Below are positions 24,723 to 33,560 of a stretch of DNA of 64,000 bases, in pieces. Origin of the DNA: Amorphoplanes digitatis. Lineage in GTDB: Bacteria > Actinomycetota > Actinomycetes > Mycobacteriales > Micromonosporaceae. A program made the translations under genes and the position numbers. The stretch lies in contig NZ_JACHNH010000001.1 in the NCBI RefSeq assembly GCF_014205335.1, positions 2,846,501-2,910,500 of the forward strand. The letters run 5' to 3'. The notes beneath the pieces are model-generated. The model did not search any database. It had not been told where the DNA came from and saw only the letters and a list, made by a program, of their open reading frames with translations. Every line of letters starts with the position of its first letter. The first letter of the stretch is position 1.

Positions 24723-26393
24723 ATGGTGCCCGTGAATATTCGGGGACCCGCGCGATATCTCTGGTGGTTGGTCACAGTCCTGAAGGGACGGGTCCTGCTC
24801 GGTGCGACGTTCGGCACGCTCTGGTTCGCCAGCCTGTCCCTGATGCCCTACCTGCTGTCCCAGGCCATCGACCACGGCCTGCGCCCGGGGCGGCCGGCGG
24901 CGCTGATCGCCTGGACGGCCGCGGTGCTGCTGGTCGGCCTGACCAGCGCGGGGCTGGGCATCATGCGGCACCGCTCGATGACCCGGCTGCGGCTGGGCGC
25001 CGCGCTGCGCACCGCCGACCTGGTGATGACCCACGCCACCCGGCTCGGCGCCGCCCTGCCCCGCCGGGTCACCTCCGGCGAGGTGGTCACCATCGGCATC
25101 GCCGACGTGTGGACCATCGGGCGGGCGATGAACGTCGCCGGCGTCGGGGTGTCCAGCGTGCTCGCGTACGCGGTGGTCGCCGTCCTGTTGTTCCGCACCT
25201 CGCCGCTGCTGGCCGTCGTGGTGCTGGCCGGCGTCCCGGTCCTCGCGCTGGTGGTCGGCCCGCTGCTGGCCCGCGTGCAGGCGGTCGGCGTCAGGTACCG
25301 CAGGCGCCAGGGCATGCTGGCCGCCCAGCTCGTCGACGTGGTCTCCGGCCTGCGCATCCTCAACGGCCTGGGTGGCAAGGACGGCCACCTGGAGCGTTAC
25401 CGGGGCAGCTCCGCCGAGCTGCGCGACCTCGGCTACCGGGTGGGCCGGGTGAGCAGCTGGGTCGGCGCGCTCGGCCGGGGCCTGCCCGGAGTCTTCCTCG
25501 CGGTGGTGATCTGGCTGGCCGCGCGGCAGGCGGCGGCGGGCGAACTCACGCCCGGCGAACTGGTCGCGGTGTACGGCTACACGGCCGTGCTGGTCATCCC
25601 GGTCGACGTCATGATCTTCTGTGGCTTCGACGTCACCCGCGGGCTGGTCGCCGCCCGGCACGTGGTCGCCTTCCTCGGCCTGCCGCTCGACGAGACCGCC
25701 GGCGGGCCGGCACCGGCCGGACCCGCCGTCCTGCACGATCCGGCGTCCGGGGTGTCGGCCGAGCCCGGCCTGCTGACCGCGCTCGCCGGAGCCCGGCCGG
25801 CCGACACGGCCGCGGTGCTCGAGCGGCTCGGCCGGTACGGCCCGACGGACGCGACCTGGGGCGGCATCCGGCTCGACGGCATCGCCCGCGACGAGGTGCG
25901 CGCGCGGATCCTGGTCGCCGAGCACGAGGCCGACCTGTTCGCCGATCCGCTGCGCGAGGTGGTCGCCGGCCGCGACACCCCGCGCGACGAACGGTACCGC
26001 GAGGCGATCGGGTCCGCGGTGGCGCACGACGTCGGCGAGCCGGACCACCCGGTCGAGTGGGGCGGGCGGAACCTGTCCGGCGGGCAGCGGCAGCGGGTCC
26101 GGCTGGCCCGGGCGCTCTACCAGCGCCCGGAGATGCTGCTCGCCGCCGAGCCGACCTCGGCGGTGGACGCGCACACCGAGGCGGCGATCGCCGGCCGGCT
26201 CAGGGCGGCACGAGGCGGCCGCGGCACGGTCGTGGCCACCACGTCACCGGCGCTGCTCGACCGCGCCGACGTCGTGCACTACCTGGTCGACGGGCGGGTC
26301 GCGGCCACCGGATCACACCGGGAGCTGCTCGGCACGGTACCGGGCTACGCGGGCCTGGTCGCCCGGGTGTTCGGCGAGGACGAGGACCGGTGA
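24723..26393 (+). CDS. ABC exporter half-transporter with degenerate ATPase domain (partner 1)
   Basis: A 556-residue fusion of a six-helix membrane domain (residues 1-320) and an NBD. The NBD keeps a perfect signature, LSGGQRQR (451-458), but I find no Walker A P-loop. The Walker B Asp is Ala475 (LLAAEPTSAVD, with the catalytic Glu476 kept) and the H-loop His is replaced (VATTSPALL). It cannot bind and hydrolyse ATP in its own P-loop but can supply a signature to its partner. ATG 24723 follows the divergent promoter region. It overlaps the partner gene by four bases, so a heterodimer is expected. Confidence 0.85.
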   Translation: MVPVNIRGPARYLWWLVTVLKGRVLLGATFGTLWFASLSLMPYLLSQAIDHGLRPGRPAALIAWTAAVLLVGLTSAGLGIMRHRSMTRLRLGAALRTADLVMTHATRLGAALPRRVTSGEVVTIGIADVWTIGRAMNVAGVGVSSVLAYAVVAVLLFRTSPLLAVVVLAGVPVLALVVGPLLARVQAVGVRYRRRQGMLAAQLVDVVSGLRILNGLGGKDGHLERYRGSSAELRDLGYRVGRVSSWVGALGRGLPGVFLAVVIWLAARQAAAGELTPGELVAVYGYTAVLVIPVDVMIFCGFDVTRGLVAARHVVAFLGLPLDETAGGPAPAGPAVLHDPASGVSAEPGLLTALAGARPADTAAVLERLGRYGPTDATWGGIRLDGIARDEVRARILVAEHEADLFADPLREVVAGRDTPRDERYREAIGSAVAHDVGEPDHPVEWGGRNLSGGQRQRVRLARALYQRPEMLLAAEPTSAVDAHTEAAIAGRLRAARGGRGTVVATTSPALLDRADVVHYLVDGRVAATGSHRELLGTVPGYAGLVARVFGEDEDR

Positions 26394-28102
26394 GCGCCGC
26401 GCTGCCGATCGCGGATCAACGGATGGTCGCGCGCGCCGCCCGGCGGCTGCTGGCCGCCGACCGCCGCACCGTCACGCTGATGCTGCTCCTCAATGCCCTC
26501 GCCGCGCTGGCCGCCCTCGGCGGCCCGTGGCTGCTCGGCCGGATCATCGACGCGGTCACCGCCGGACACGGCGCCGGCCGGGTGGACCGGCTGGCCCTGG
26601 CCGTGCTGGTCTGCGCCGTCGCGCAGACCCTTTTCTCCCGGTACGCGCTGCTGGTCGGCTTCCGCTTCGGCGAACGCACCGCCGCCCGGGTCCGCGAGGG
26701 CTTCCTGCGGGAGTCGCTCGCCCTGCCCGCCGCGGTGGTCGAACGGGTGCCGACCGGCGACCTGACCGCCCGCGGCACGACCGATGTGGACGCCGTCGCG
26801 ACGACCCTGCGCGACGTGCTGCCGGACCTGCTCATCGCCGTCCTCCAGATGCTGCTGATCGTGTGCGCGGTGGTGGTGCTGAGCCCCCCGCTCGGCGCGG
26901 CCGGCCTGCTCGGGTTCACCGGCATCTGGTTCGTCACCCGGTGGTACCTGCGCCGGGCCCGGGACGCGTACCTGCGCGAGGGCGCGGCCAACTCGGTGAT
27001 GGCCGACGAACTGGCGGCGACGACGGCGGGCGCCCGCACGATCGAGGCCTTCGACCTGCGTACGCGCCGGCTGGCGAAGGGGCACGCGGCGATCGCGGAG
27101 ACCCGGCGCACCCGGCTGGCCACGCTGAGCCTGCGGACGGTCTTCTTCCCGCTGGTGGAGGCCTCGTACGTGCTGCCGGTCGTGCTGGTGCTCCTGATCG
27201 GCGGCCTGCTCCACTTCAACGGGTACGCCACGCTCGGCACGGTCGCCGCGGCCGTGCTGTACCTGCGGCAGCTGGTCGGGCCGCTCGACACCATCATGCT
27301 CTGGATCGAGCAGTTGCAGAGCAGCGGCGCCTCGTTCGCCCGCGTCGAGGGGCTGGCCGCGGTGCCCGCGGACCGGGCCGGCACCACCTCGGCGCCCGAC
27401 GACGACCGGATCGAGGTGCGCGGCGTGCGTTACGCGTACGAGTCCGGGCAGGACGTGCTGCGCGACGTCGAGCTGACCGTGCGGCCCGGCGAGCGGCTCG
27501 CCATCGTCGGGCTCTCCGGCGCCGGCAAGTCGACGCTGGCCCGGCTGATCGCCGGGGTCGACCGGCCGGACCACGGATCGGTGACCGTCGGCGGCGTGCC
27601 CATCGCCGACCTGCCGCCGCACGAGCTACGCCGGCATGTCGTGCTGGTGACCCAGGAACACCACGTCTTCCGCGAGTCGCTGCGGGAGAACCTGATGGTG
27701 GCGGCGCCGGACGACGTGCTGCGGCGGGCACTGAAGACCGTCGGCGCCGACTGGGCCGACGACCTCGACGCCGACCTCGGCGAGAACCCGCTGGACGGCG
27801 GCCAGGCGCAGCAGCTCGCGCTGGCGCGGGTGATGCTCGCCGACCCGCACACCGTCATCCTGGACGAGGCCACCGCGCTCCTGGATCCCACGGCCGCCCG
27901 CAGCGCGGAACGCGCCCTTGCCGCGGTGCTGCACGACCGCACGGTCATCGCCATCGCGCACCGGTTGCAGACCTCGCACGACGCCGACCGGGTGGCGGTC
28001 ATGGACGGCGGCCGGATCATCGAGCTGGGCAGCCACCACGAGCTGCTCCGGGCGGACGGCCCGTACGCGGCCCTGTGGCGCACCTGGCACGGCGCCCCAT
28101 AA
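26390..28102 (+). CDS. ABC exporter half-transporter with intact Walker motifs (partner 2)
   Basis: A 570-residue protein starting at GTG 26390. Six membrane helices precede an NBD with Walker A GLSGAGKST (Lys380), Q-loop VTQEHHVF, Walker B VILDEAT (Asp492, Glu493) and H-loop AIAHRL (His524). The signature is altered to LDGGQAQQ (468). Its P-loop would face the intact signature of partner 1, giving exactly one competent ATP site per heterodimer. The substrate is unknown; the context (P450, glycosidase) gives no clear hint. Confidence 0.9.
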   Translation: MSAALPIADQRMVARAARRLLAADRRTVTLMLLLNALAALAALGGPWLLGRIIDAVTAGHGAGRVDRLALAVLVCAVAQTLFSRYALLVGFRFGERTAARVREGFLRESLALPAAVVERVPTGDLTARGTTDVDAVATTLRDVLPDLLIAVLQMLLIVCAVVVLSPPLGAAGLLGFTGIWFVTRWYLRRARDAYLREGAANSVMADELAATTAGARTIEAFDLRTRRLAKGHAAIAETRRTRLATLSLRTVFFPLVEASYVLPVVLVLLIGGLLHFNGYATLGTVAAAVLYLRQLVGPLDTIMLWIEQLQSSGASFARVEGLAAVPADRAGTTSAPDDDRIEVRGVRYAYESGQDVLRDVELTVRPGERLAIVGLSGAGKSTLARLIAGVDRPDHGSVTVGGVPIADLPPHELRRHVVLVTQEHHVFRESLRENLMVAAPDDVLRRALKTVGADWADDLDADLGENPLDGGQAQQLALARVMLADPHTVILDEATALLDPTAARSAERALAAVLHDRTVIAIAHRLQTSHDADRVAVMDGGRIIELGSHHELLRADGPYAALWRTWHGAP

Positions 28103-28158
28103 CGTCGTACCCCGCCGATAGCGTGCCCCCGACGGCGTTTGCACACCTGGGAGGTCCG

Positions 28159-28476
28159 ATGTATCGGCAGGGCGACGTGCTGTTCATCCCGGTGGAGCCG
28201 GCCGCGGTGCCCGACTGCGGCCCGGTTCCCCGCGACCGGCGCGGCCGGATGGTCGTCGCGCGCGGCGAGGCGACCGGCCACGCCCACGTGGTCGGCGGCC
28301 CCGGGCTGCGGCTGCTCGCCGACCTCGACGACCCCGAGCGGATGTTCGTCGAGGTGCCGGCGCACGGCCGGATCACCCACGAGGAGCACGGCCCGATCTC
28401 GCTGCCCGCCGGCCACTACCGCGTGGTCCGCCAACGGGAATACCTCCCCGGCACGTTCCGCCCGGTCGCGGACTGA
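28159..28476 (+). CDS. Small conserved hypothetical protein
   Basis: A 105-residue protein with GGGAGG before its ATG. It opens with YRQGDVLFIPV, and continues with RMVVARGEATGHAHVVG and ISLPAGHYRVVRQREY. The His-rich 'GEATGHAH' stretch and beta-rich composition suggest a small beta-barrel or cupin-like fold. It sits 11 bases before the next gene and is probably co-transcribed with it. I do not recognise a function. Confidence 0.7.
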   Translation: MYRQGDVLFIPVEPAAVPDCGPVPRDRRGRMVVARGEATGHAHVVGGPGLRLLADLDDPERMFVEVPAHGRITHEEHGPISLPAGHYRVVRQREYLPGTFRPVAD

Positions 28477-28487
28477 GGGGGACGGCG

Positions 28488-29636
28488 ATGAAGCTGACAC
28501 ACGCCGACGAGGCGATGGCGGCCGCCGTCGAGGAGCGGTGGCTGGCCGCCGCCGCGCAGACGGGCCCGGCGCAGCGCGCCGCGGCCGAGGCCGGGGTGCG
28601 CGAGGCCTACCGGCTGGCCGGCGCCCCCGAGCCCGGCCGGATCTACTGGTTCGGCTCGCCCCGCGCCGGCGCGGCGGCCGTGGCGCTGCTCTCCGGCGCG
28701 CCCGCACCCGGGCCGGCCTGGTTCGCCGCGGTCCACGCCGGACTGCTCGACCAGGGTTGGACACCGGGGGAGACCGCCGGGGCGTCACTGCGCCGCCGGG
28801 TGCGGACCGAGCCGTGGGCGGCCGCGCGCAAGGCGGCGGTCGAGGCGCTCGGCGCCGACGGCTGGGCGCAGCTCGGCGCCGCGGCCGGACGCCGCTCCTG
28901 GGGCCTGATGATGGACCTGGTGGCGGGCCGGCTGCGGCTCCGGCTGGGCGAGGACCTGGCCGCCGACTTCCCCGGCGACACCGGCCGGCCGGTGCGGACG
29001 CCGGTGCTCGACGCGATCTACGGCCAGCACGACGGCGCCTGGCTGAGCACCTTCGAGGCGGCCGACCGGCTCTGCCCCGACGCCGGGCTGATGACGGGCC
29101 TGACCGGCCTCGCCCAGGTGGCCCGGCACTGCGGCTGGTGGTGGGCCAACGAGCGGGCCGCGGTGCTGACCGAGCGCCCGGAAACGCTGGCCCGCGACAA
29201 CGTCGGCCGGCTGCACCGCGGCGAGGGAGCCGCCATGGAGTTCCCCGACGGCTACGGGCTGTGGGCCTGGCGCGGCATGCCGATCCCGGCGGACCTGGCG
29301 GCCGAGCTGCCGACATTGGACGTCGACCGCATCCGGCGCGAGGAGAACGCGGAGATCCGCCGGGTGATGCTCGAACACTTCGGCTACGAGCGCTACCTGC
29401 GCGAGTCCGGCGCCCGCAGATCCGGCTCCGACGAGACAGGCACCCTGTGGCACCTCGACCTACCCGGCGACGAGCCCCTGGTCATGGTCGAGGTGGTCAA
29501 CTCAACCCCGGAGCCGGACGGCACCAGCCGGGTCTACTGGCTACGGGTCCCGCCGCGCACCCGCTCCGCGCGCGAGGGCGTTGCCTGGACGTTCGGTCTG
29601 ACCGCCGAGGAGTACCACCCACTGATCCAAACCTGA
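28488..29636 (+). CDS. Conserved hypothetical protein (DUF6745-like)
   Basis: A 382-residue soluble protein with no signal peptide or membrane segment. The C-terminal region DEPLVMVEVVNSTPEPDGT, then YWLRVPPRTRSAREGVAWTFG, resembles the DUF6745 family, which in other genomes is often preceded by a small protein like the one at 28159. The body has Trp-rich and acidic stretches (WLSTFEAADRLCPDAG, GLWAWRGMPIP). The family name is from memory. Function unknown; the pair may form a two-component unit. Confidence 0.65.
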   Translation: MKLTHADEAMAAAVEERWLAAAAQTGPAQRAAAEAGVREAYRLAGAPEPGRIYWFGSPRAGAAAVALLSGAPAPGPAWFAAVHAGLLDQGWTPGETAGASLRRRVRTEPWAAARKAAVEALGADGWAQLGAAAGRRSWGLMMDLVAGRLRLRLGEDLAADFPGDTGRPVRTPVLDAIYGQHDGAWLSTFEAADRLCPDAGLMTGLTGLAQVARHCGWWWANERAAVLTERPETLARDNVGRLHRGEGAAMEFPDGYGLWAWRGMPIPADLAAELPTLDVDRIRREENAEIRRVMLEHFGYERYLRESGARRSGSDETGTLWHLDLPGDEPLVMVEVVNSTPEPDGTSRVYWLRVPPRTRSAREGVAWTFGLTAEEYHPLIQT

Positions 29637-29640
29637 CCGC

Positions 29641-29817
29641 GCCGTCCCCGCCCCGCGAACGGCCCCGCCCGCTCCTACCCGCCAGCCCAGCCTGGCCGCG
29701 CCGTCCCCGCCCCGCGAACGGCCCCGCCCGCTCCCACCCGCCAGCCCAGCCCGGACGCGCCGTCCCCGTCCCGTGAGGGGCCCCGCCCGCTCCCGCCCGC
29801 CAGCCCAGCCCGGACGC
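29641..29817. repeat. Three tandem copies of a 59-base unit
   Basis: Copies begin at 29641, 29700 and 29759. Each starts GCCGTCCCCG and contains CCCCGCCCGCTCC and CCAGCCCAGCC; copies 1 and 2 differ at three or four positions, copy 3 at more. The unit is C-rich on this strand, not a multiple of three, and begins just after the DUF6745-like stop codon. It could be a decayed coding repeat, a structured RNA or a slippage-prone array. Confidence 0.85.
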
Positions 29818-29984
29818 GTGGTGCGGGCGGGGAGCGGGCCGCGTTGCGGCTGGTCGTGGTCGGCGGGTCGGACGTGTCGTGGGGCCTGTGGATGGGGGAG
29901 CGGGTCAGGTCGCGGCCGGCGTGGACGTTCTTCTGTGGCCCTCTTTCTTGTGGTCGGCGCAGGTAGCCGAGGCGGGCACACGAG
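29818..29984. other. Gene-free stretch
   Basis: I see no convincing gene, hairpin or promoter here. Open frames present are broken and lack ribosome-binding sites. It separates the tandem repeat from a decayed TPR gene and is probably remnant sequence. Confidence 0.4.
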
Positions 29985-30416
29985 GAAGGCCGCGTCGACC
30001 AGGCGATCGACGACATGCGCCGGATGCTCGCGGTGTGCCGGCGCATCCACCACGGCAGCGGGGTCGGCAGCGCGACGAGGCGATCGGGGCGATCGCCGCC
30101 TCGGGCCGGCCGCCATGACGAGGCGATCGGGGCGATCGCCGCCTCGGCCGGCCGCCATGACGAGGCCATTGCGGCCTTCGACGAGGCCATCGCGCAGTTC
30201 GGCCGCCTCCACGATCGCGTGCGGGCGAGTCAGAGCCGCCTGCACCGGGCCGACGCGCTCGCCGAGACCGGCCGCGTCGACGAGGCGCGCGCGGAGTGGG
30301 CGACGGCCGAGGAACTCATCGGCACCCTCAACCTGCCCGGCGCGCCACGCCTGCGTGAGCGGCTCCGCGAACGACTCGGCGAGCAACCACGGCGACAACC
30401 TTCGGCGGAGTGCTGA
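29985..30416 (+). pseudogene. Decayed TPR-protein C-terminal fragment
   Basis: The frame reads EGRVDQAIDDMRRML, then after a disturbed stretch GRHDEAIGAIAASAGRHDEA, then RADALAETGRVDEARAEW, which are TPR helices like the C-termini of large actinomycete signalling proteins. A 42-base unit is duplicated (30074-30116 and 30117-30158); copy 1 has an extra G and lies in a different frame from both its flanks. There is no upstream start or N-terminal domain. I read it as the broken end of a gene; a short translated product from ATG 30015 is possible. Confidence 0.6.
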
Positions 30417-30495
30417 GGTCGCGTTCGGACTTCGGGTTCGTCAGTGCCGCCACTGTCCGCGGCGGCCGGGTGCATGGCGTTGGGATGATCACTTG

Positions 30496-31023
30496 ATGGA
30501 GCGGGTGAGTAGTCGCGTGGTGTACCGCAATCCGTGGATGACCGTCAGGGAGGACGAGATCAGGCGGGCGGACGGTAGTCCCGGCGTGTTCGGGGTGGTG
30601 GAGAAGCCGGACTTCGCCCTGGTCCTGCCGCGCCATCGGGAAGGGTTCTGGATGGTGGAGCAGTTCCGGTATCCCGTGGGGCGGCGGGCGTGGGAGTTCC
30701 CGCAGGGCAGTTGGGGCCGGAATGCCGTCGGCGACCAGACGGCCCTCGCGCGCCGGGAACTGGCCGAGGAGACCGGCCTGCGCGCCGGGTCGATGACGCA
30801 CCTGGGGCATCTGTTCGAGGCGTACGGCTTCTCGACGCAGGGGTTCGACGTCTACCTGGCGACGGATCTTGAGGAGGGCGTGCCTGAGCGGGAGGAGAGC
30901 GAGCAGGACATGATTCATCGCGCGTTCGGCGACACGGAGATCTCCGAGATGATCCGGACCGGGCAGATCGTGGACGCGCCGTCCCTGGCCGCGCTGACTC
31001 TCCATCGTCTGCGGTCCGCTTAG
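30496..31023 (+). CDS. NUDIX hydrolase (ADP-ribose pyrophosphatase-like)
   Basis: A 175-residue NUDIX protein. The box is RRELAEETGL with the upstream Gly in PQGSWGRN; the first Glu of the classical box is replaced by Gly in NAVGDQTALARRE, as in some family branches with WEFPQGSW. The start SSRVVYRNPWMTVREDEI and the VVEKPDFALVLP strand resemble ADP-sugar pyrophosphatases. It is cytoplasmic and stands alone. It probably hydrolyses a nucleoside diphosphate derivative. Confidence 0.88.
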   Translation: MERVSSRVVYRNPWMTVREDEIRRADGSPGVFGVVEKPDFALVLPRHREGFWMVEQFRYPVGRRAWEFPQGSWGRNAVGDQTALARRELAEETGLRAGSMTHLGHLFEAYGFSTQGFDVYLATDLEEGVPEREESEQDMIHRAFGDTEISEMIRTGQIVDAPSLAALTLHRLRSA

Positions 31024-31209
31024 CTTGTGCTCCAACCCGTGCGGCGGGGTTTGGTGCCCTTCTTGTGGTGGGCCGGTCGTTGATGCGCTTGGCCGGGCGC
31101 CCCTGTCTACCGGATCGACCCGTTCGACGATCTTGTCGGGGTTTCTCGCAGAGAGCGCGGTTTCCGCGATGTCCGATGCTCTTGATCCGGGACGGCGTGA
31201 GCCCGCTCG

Positions 31210-31233
31210 GGGCCGGGACGGTGAGCCCGGCCC
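31210..31233. terminator. Possible terminator hairpin
   Basis: GGGCCGGG (31210-31217) and CCCGGCCC (31226-31233) pair around an 8-base loop in the gap between the NUDIX and OmpA-domain genes. It is 187 bases after the NUDIX stop, so it could instead lie in the leader of the next gene. A 17-19-base direct repeat (31187-31205, 31213-31229) overlaps it. Confidence 0.35.
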
Positions 31234-31289
31234 GGTTTGTGATCGACCTCTAGGCTGGCCCGCAGTTGTCGGCTGTTTTGGGAGGTCAA

Positions 31290-32852
31290 GTGCGGCGGAT
31301 GGTAGCGGCGACGACCGCGGGACTGGTGATGCTGGCCGTCGGCGGATGCACCGACGACCCGGCCACGCCGGAGAAAACCGGCGGGCGACCCGCGGCGAGC
31401 GGCGGTCCGTCGGCGGTCGGCCCTTCGGACGGCGGTCCCGTGCAGACGCGGTCCGTCGACGCTGCCGGGGACCGGCTCCGGATGAGCGTCGGACCGCTGA
31501 TCCGGTCCGGGGACGCGGTCGTCCTGACGATCCAGACGACGCTCGACAGGTCCGCGAGCGGTGGCGGCGGCGCCGCCGTGGTCACCAGGCATTTCTCGAC
31601 GATTCTCTCCACGTCGTTCGACGCGCCGAGGCTCGTGGACGAGGCCGGGCGCCGGGTCTACCTGGTCTCAAAGAAGCCCGCCGGCAGCGGTTGTGTCTGC
31701 ACCGGCCTGACGCTGTTCAAGCCGGGCGAGACCCGCCCGCTCCAGGCCGCGTTCCGCGGGGTGCCGGCCGACGTGGATCGGCTCTCCGTGATGCTGCCCT
31801 ACGCCGGCGTGTTCACCGACGTGCCCGTCGTCGCCGGAGCCGTGCCGGCGCCACCCGCCGGCCGCGACGCCTCCAACCGGGTGCAGAATCCCCTCGACCT
31901 TGCCGACGCCGCCCCGGCGGAAGCGGCGGCGCTCGACGCGTACACGCAGCGGCTCGATGTCGGGCTTCGTACCCGCCGCACGCCCGAGCAGGTCGACATC
32001 AACCTGGACACCGACGTGCTGTTCCGCCTCGACAGCGCCGAGCTCACCCCCGGCGCCACGAAGACCATCGACGCGGCGGCCGGCGACCTGACGGCCGCCG
32101 GGCCCGGGCCGCTGACGGTCACCGGGCACACCGACGGCAGCGGCTCCACCGCACACAACCAGACTCTCTCGCGGCAGCGGGCACAGGCCGTCACGGATGC
32201 TCTTCGCGGCCGGCTGCCCGACGCCGACTGGCCCAAGACCGTCGCGGCCAAGGGCGAGACCGAGCCGGCCGTGCCCAACAACTCGGCGGCGAACCGCGCG
32301 CTGAACCGCCGGGTCACCATCACGTTCCGCGAGAAGCGCACGGTGCCGGTGACGCCGACGACGCCGGCGGCCCCGGTCGCGCCGGTCGCCCTTCCCAAGA
32401 CCAAGGGCGAGCAGGGTAAGGCGCCGGACGGCGTCGAGGTCGCGCTGCCCCTGAACCGCGGCACGATCCGCTTCGTGCCGGGCTCGGCGACGGTCCGGGG
32501 GCCGTTCCTGCTGGTGAATCTCACGGCCCGCAACACCGGCGACCGCAAGGCGACGATCCTCGACTTCCTCGGCCAAGGCGTCTTCACGGTCCGCGACGAG
32601 TTCGACCCGTTCGCCCCCTACGGCGCCGCCGGGGTCCGGCTGCTGCAGGGCGACACCGCGTCCTACGGGCTCGACTACGAGATCAAGGCGGGCAGCCATC
32701 GCTGCCTCTGCGACCGCCTGCTCAACCAGGCGATCCCGCCGCAGGGCGAACAGGTCCTGTCCCTGTGGTTCCCGGCCCCGCCCGCCGGCACCCGGACTGT
32801 CACCATCGACGTCCCCGACCGCCTCCGCATCACCGACGTCCCGATCACCTGA
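31290..32852 (+). CDS. Lipoprotein with central OmpA-like domain
   Basis: A 520-residue lipoprotein. The signal is VRRMVAATTAGLVMLAVGGC, with a lipobox LAVGGC and Cys20. After a Pro/Gly linker and a beta-rich domain, an OmpA_C-like module covers about residues 232-347 (FRLDSAELTPGATKTID, VTGHTDGSGSTAHNQ, LSRQRAQAVTDAL, NRALNRRVTITF). A second beta domain (about 375-520) completes it. GGGAGG precedes GTG 31290. OmpA modules bind peptidoglycan diaminopimelate, so it likely ties the membrane to the wall. Confidence 0.85.
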   Translation: MRRMVAATTAGLVMLAVGGCTDDPATPEKTGGRPAASGGPSAVGPSDGGPVQTRSVDAAGDRLRMSVGPLIRSGDAVVLTIQTTLDRSASGGGGAAVVTRHFSTILSTSFDAPRLVDEAGRRVYLVSKKPAGSGCVCTGLTLFKPGETRPLQAAFRGVPADVDRLSVMLPYAGVFTDVPVVAGAVPAPPAGRDASNRVQNPLDLADAAPAEAAALDAYTQRLDVGLRTRRTPEQVDINLDTDVLFRLDSAELTPGATKTIDAAAGDLTAAGPGPLTVTGHTDGSGSTAHNQTLSRQRAQAVTDALRGRLPDADWPKTVAAKGETEPAVPNNSAANRALNRRVTITFREKRTVPVTPTTPAAPVAPVALPKTKGEQGKAPDGVEVALPLNRGTIRFVPGSATVRGPFLLVNLTARNTGDRKATILDFLGQGVFTVRDEFDPFAPYGAAGVRLLQGDTASYGLDYEIKAGSHRCLCDRLLNQAIPPQGEQVLSLWFPAPPAGTRTVTIDVPDRLRITDVPIT

Positions 32853-32943
32853 CCACCGGCAACGCACCCCCGCGCGCAGGACGCAACTCGGGGGTCGCCG
32901 GGACCGCAGCTGGGTGCGACCGGAGCCGCAGCCGACACGGGCA

Positions 32944-32971
32944 CCCGGCGTCCCGGGACCGGGACGCCGGG
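32944..32971 (+). terminator. Perfect 12-base hairpin after the OmpA-domain gene
   Basis: CCCGGCGTCCCG (32944-32955) and CGGGACGCCGGG (32960-32971) pair fully around a GGAC loop, 92 bases past the stop codon. The rest of the 290-base gap to 33147 shows no gene. Confidence 0.6.
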
Positions 32972-33146
32972 AGCTGACGCAGCGCGGCCGGGAGTATGCG
33001 CGTGCCGGCGGTGTCGAGTCGTACGGGTCGAATGGTGTCCACAGCGCCGGCCGTGAAGCGGTGTGGCTGGTTTTGTCAGACGGCAAGCTTGGTACCGCAC
33101 CGGCGGTCGGGCGCCCGTCGGCGGCGGCTGTGGTAGAACCGCTGCA

Positions 33147-33560
33147 ATGCGTTCGCGGAAGTACCGGATCGTCACGGCGGCCGAGCGGATCAACAACCGC
33201 TTGACCCGGTTCGCGCTGCGTAAGGGGATTGCTCCGCGTGCGTTCGCCCTGCTTGAGACGACCGGCCGGCGGACCGGGCTGCCGCGGCACACACCGATCG
33301 GCAACGGCTGTGTCGGCGACACGTTCTGGCTGGTCGCCGCGCACGGCACCCAGTCGGACTACGTTCGCAACCTCCAGGTCCGGCCGGCGGTGCGGGTGAA
33401 GATCGGGAACAGGTGGCGTGCCGGTACCGCCGTGGTGCTCCCCGACGACGACGCGCACGCCCGTTCGCGGACCCTGCCGTACCAGTGGGACGCCGCGCTG
33501 GGCAGGCTGATGGGGTCGAGCCCGTTGACCATCCGGATCGACCTCGAACGGAACGGTTGA
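33147..33560 (+). CDS. Deazaflavin (F420)-dependent nitroreductase-family protein
   Basis: A 137-residue split-beta-barrel protein. RKGIAPRAFALLETTGRRTG is the typical 'LxTxGRKSG' strand-turn, followed by RHTPIGNGCVGDTFWLVAAHG and YVRNLQVRPAVRVKIG. These define the DDN/DUF385 family, which uses F420 or flavin. ATG 33147 gives the normal family length; a longer frame extends upstream to 33063. It stands alone. Substrate unknown. Confidence 0.85.
   Translation: MRSRKYRIVTAAERINNRLTRFALRKGIAPRAFALLETTGRRTGLPRHTPIGNGCVGDTFWLVAAHGTQSDYVRNLQVRPAVRVKIGNRWRAGTAVVLPDDDAHARSRTLPYQWDAALGRLMGSSPLTIRIDLERNG

Noticed and set aside
24665-28102. 1145-codon frame covering both ABC genes
   Set aside because: Only residues from GTG 26390 match an ABC exporter; the first part is the shadow of partner 1, whose own frame carries the membrane helices and LSGGQ.
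29641-29817. CRISPR array
   Set aside because: The 59-base copies are directly abutting with no unique spacers and no cas genes nearby.
31024-31289. Possible insertion-sequence remnant between the NUDIX and OmpA-domain genes
   Set aside because: I found no transposase motif, terminal inverted repeat or target duplication, only hairpins and a short direct repeat.
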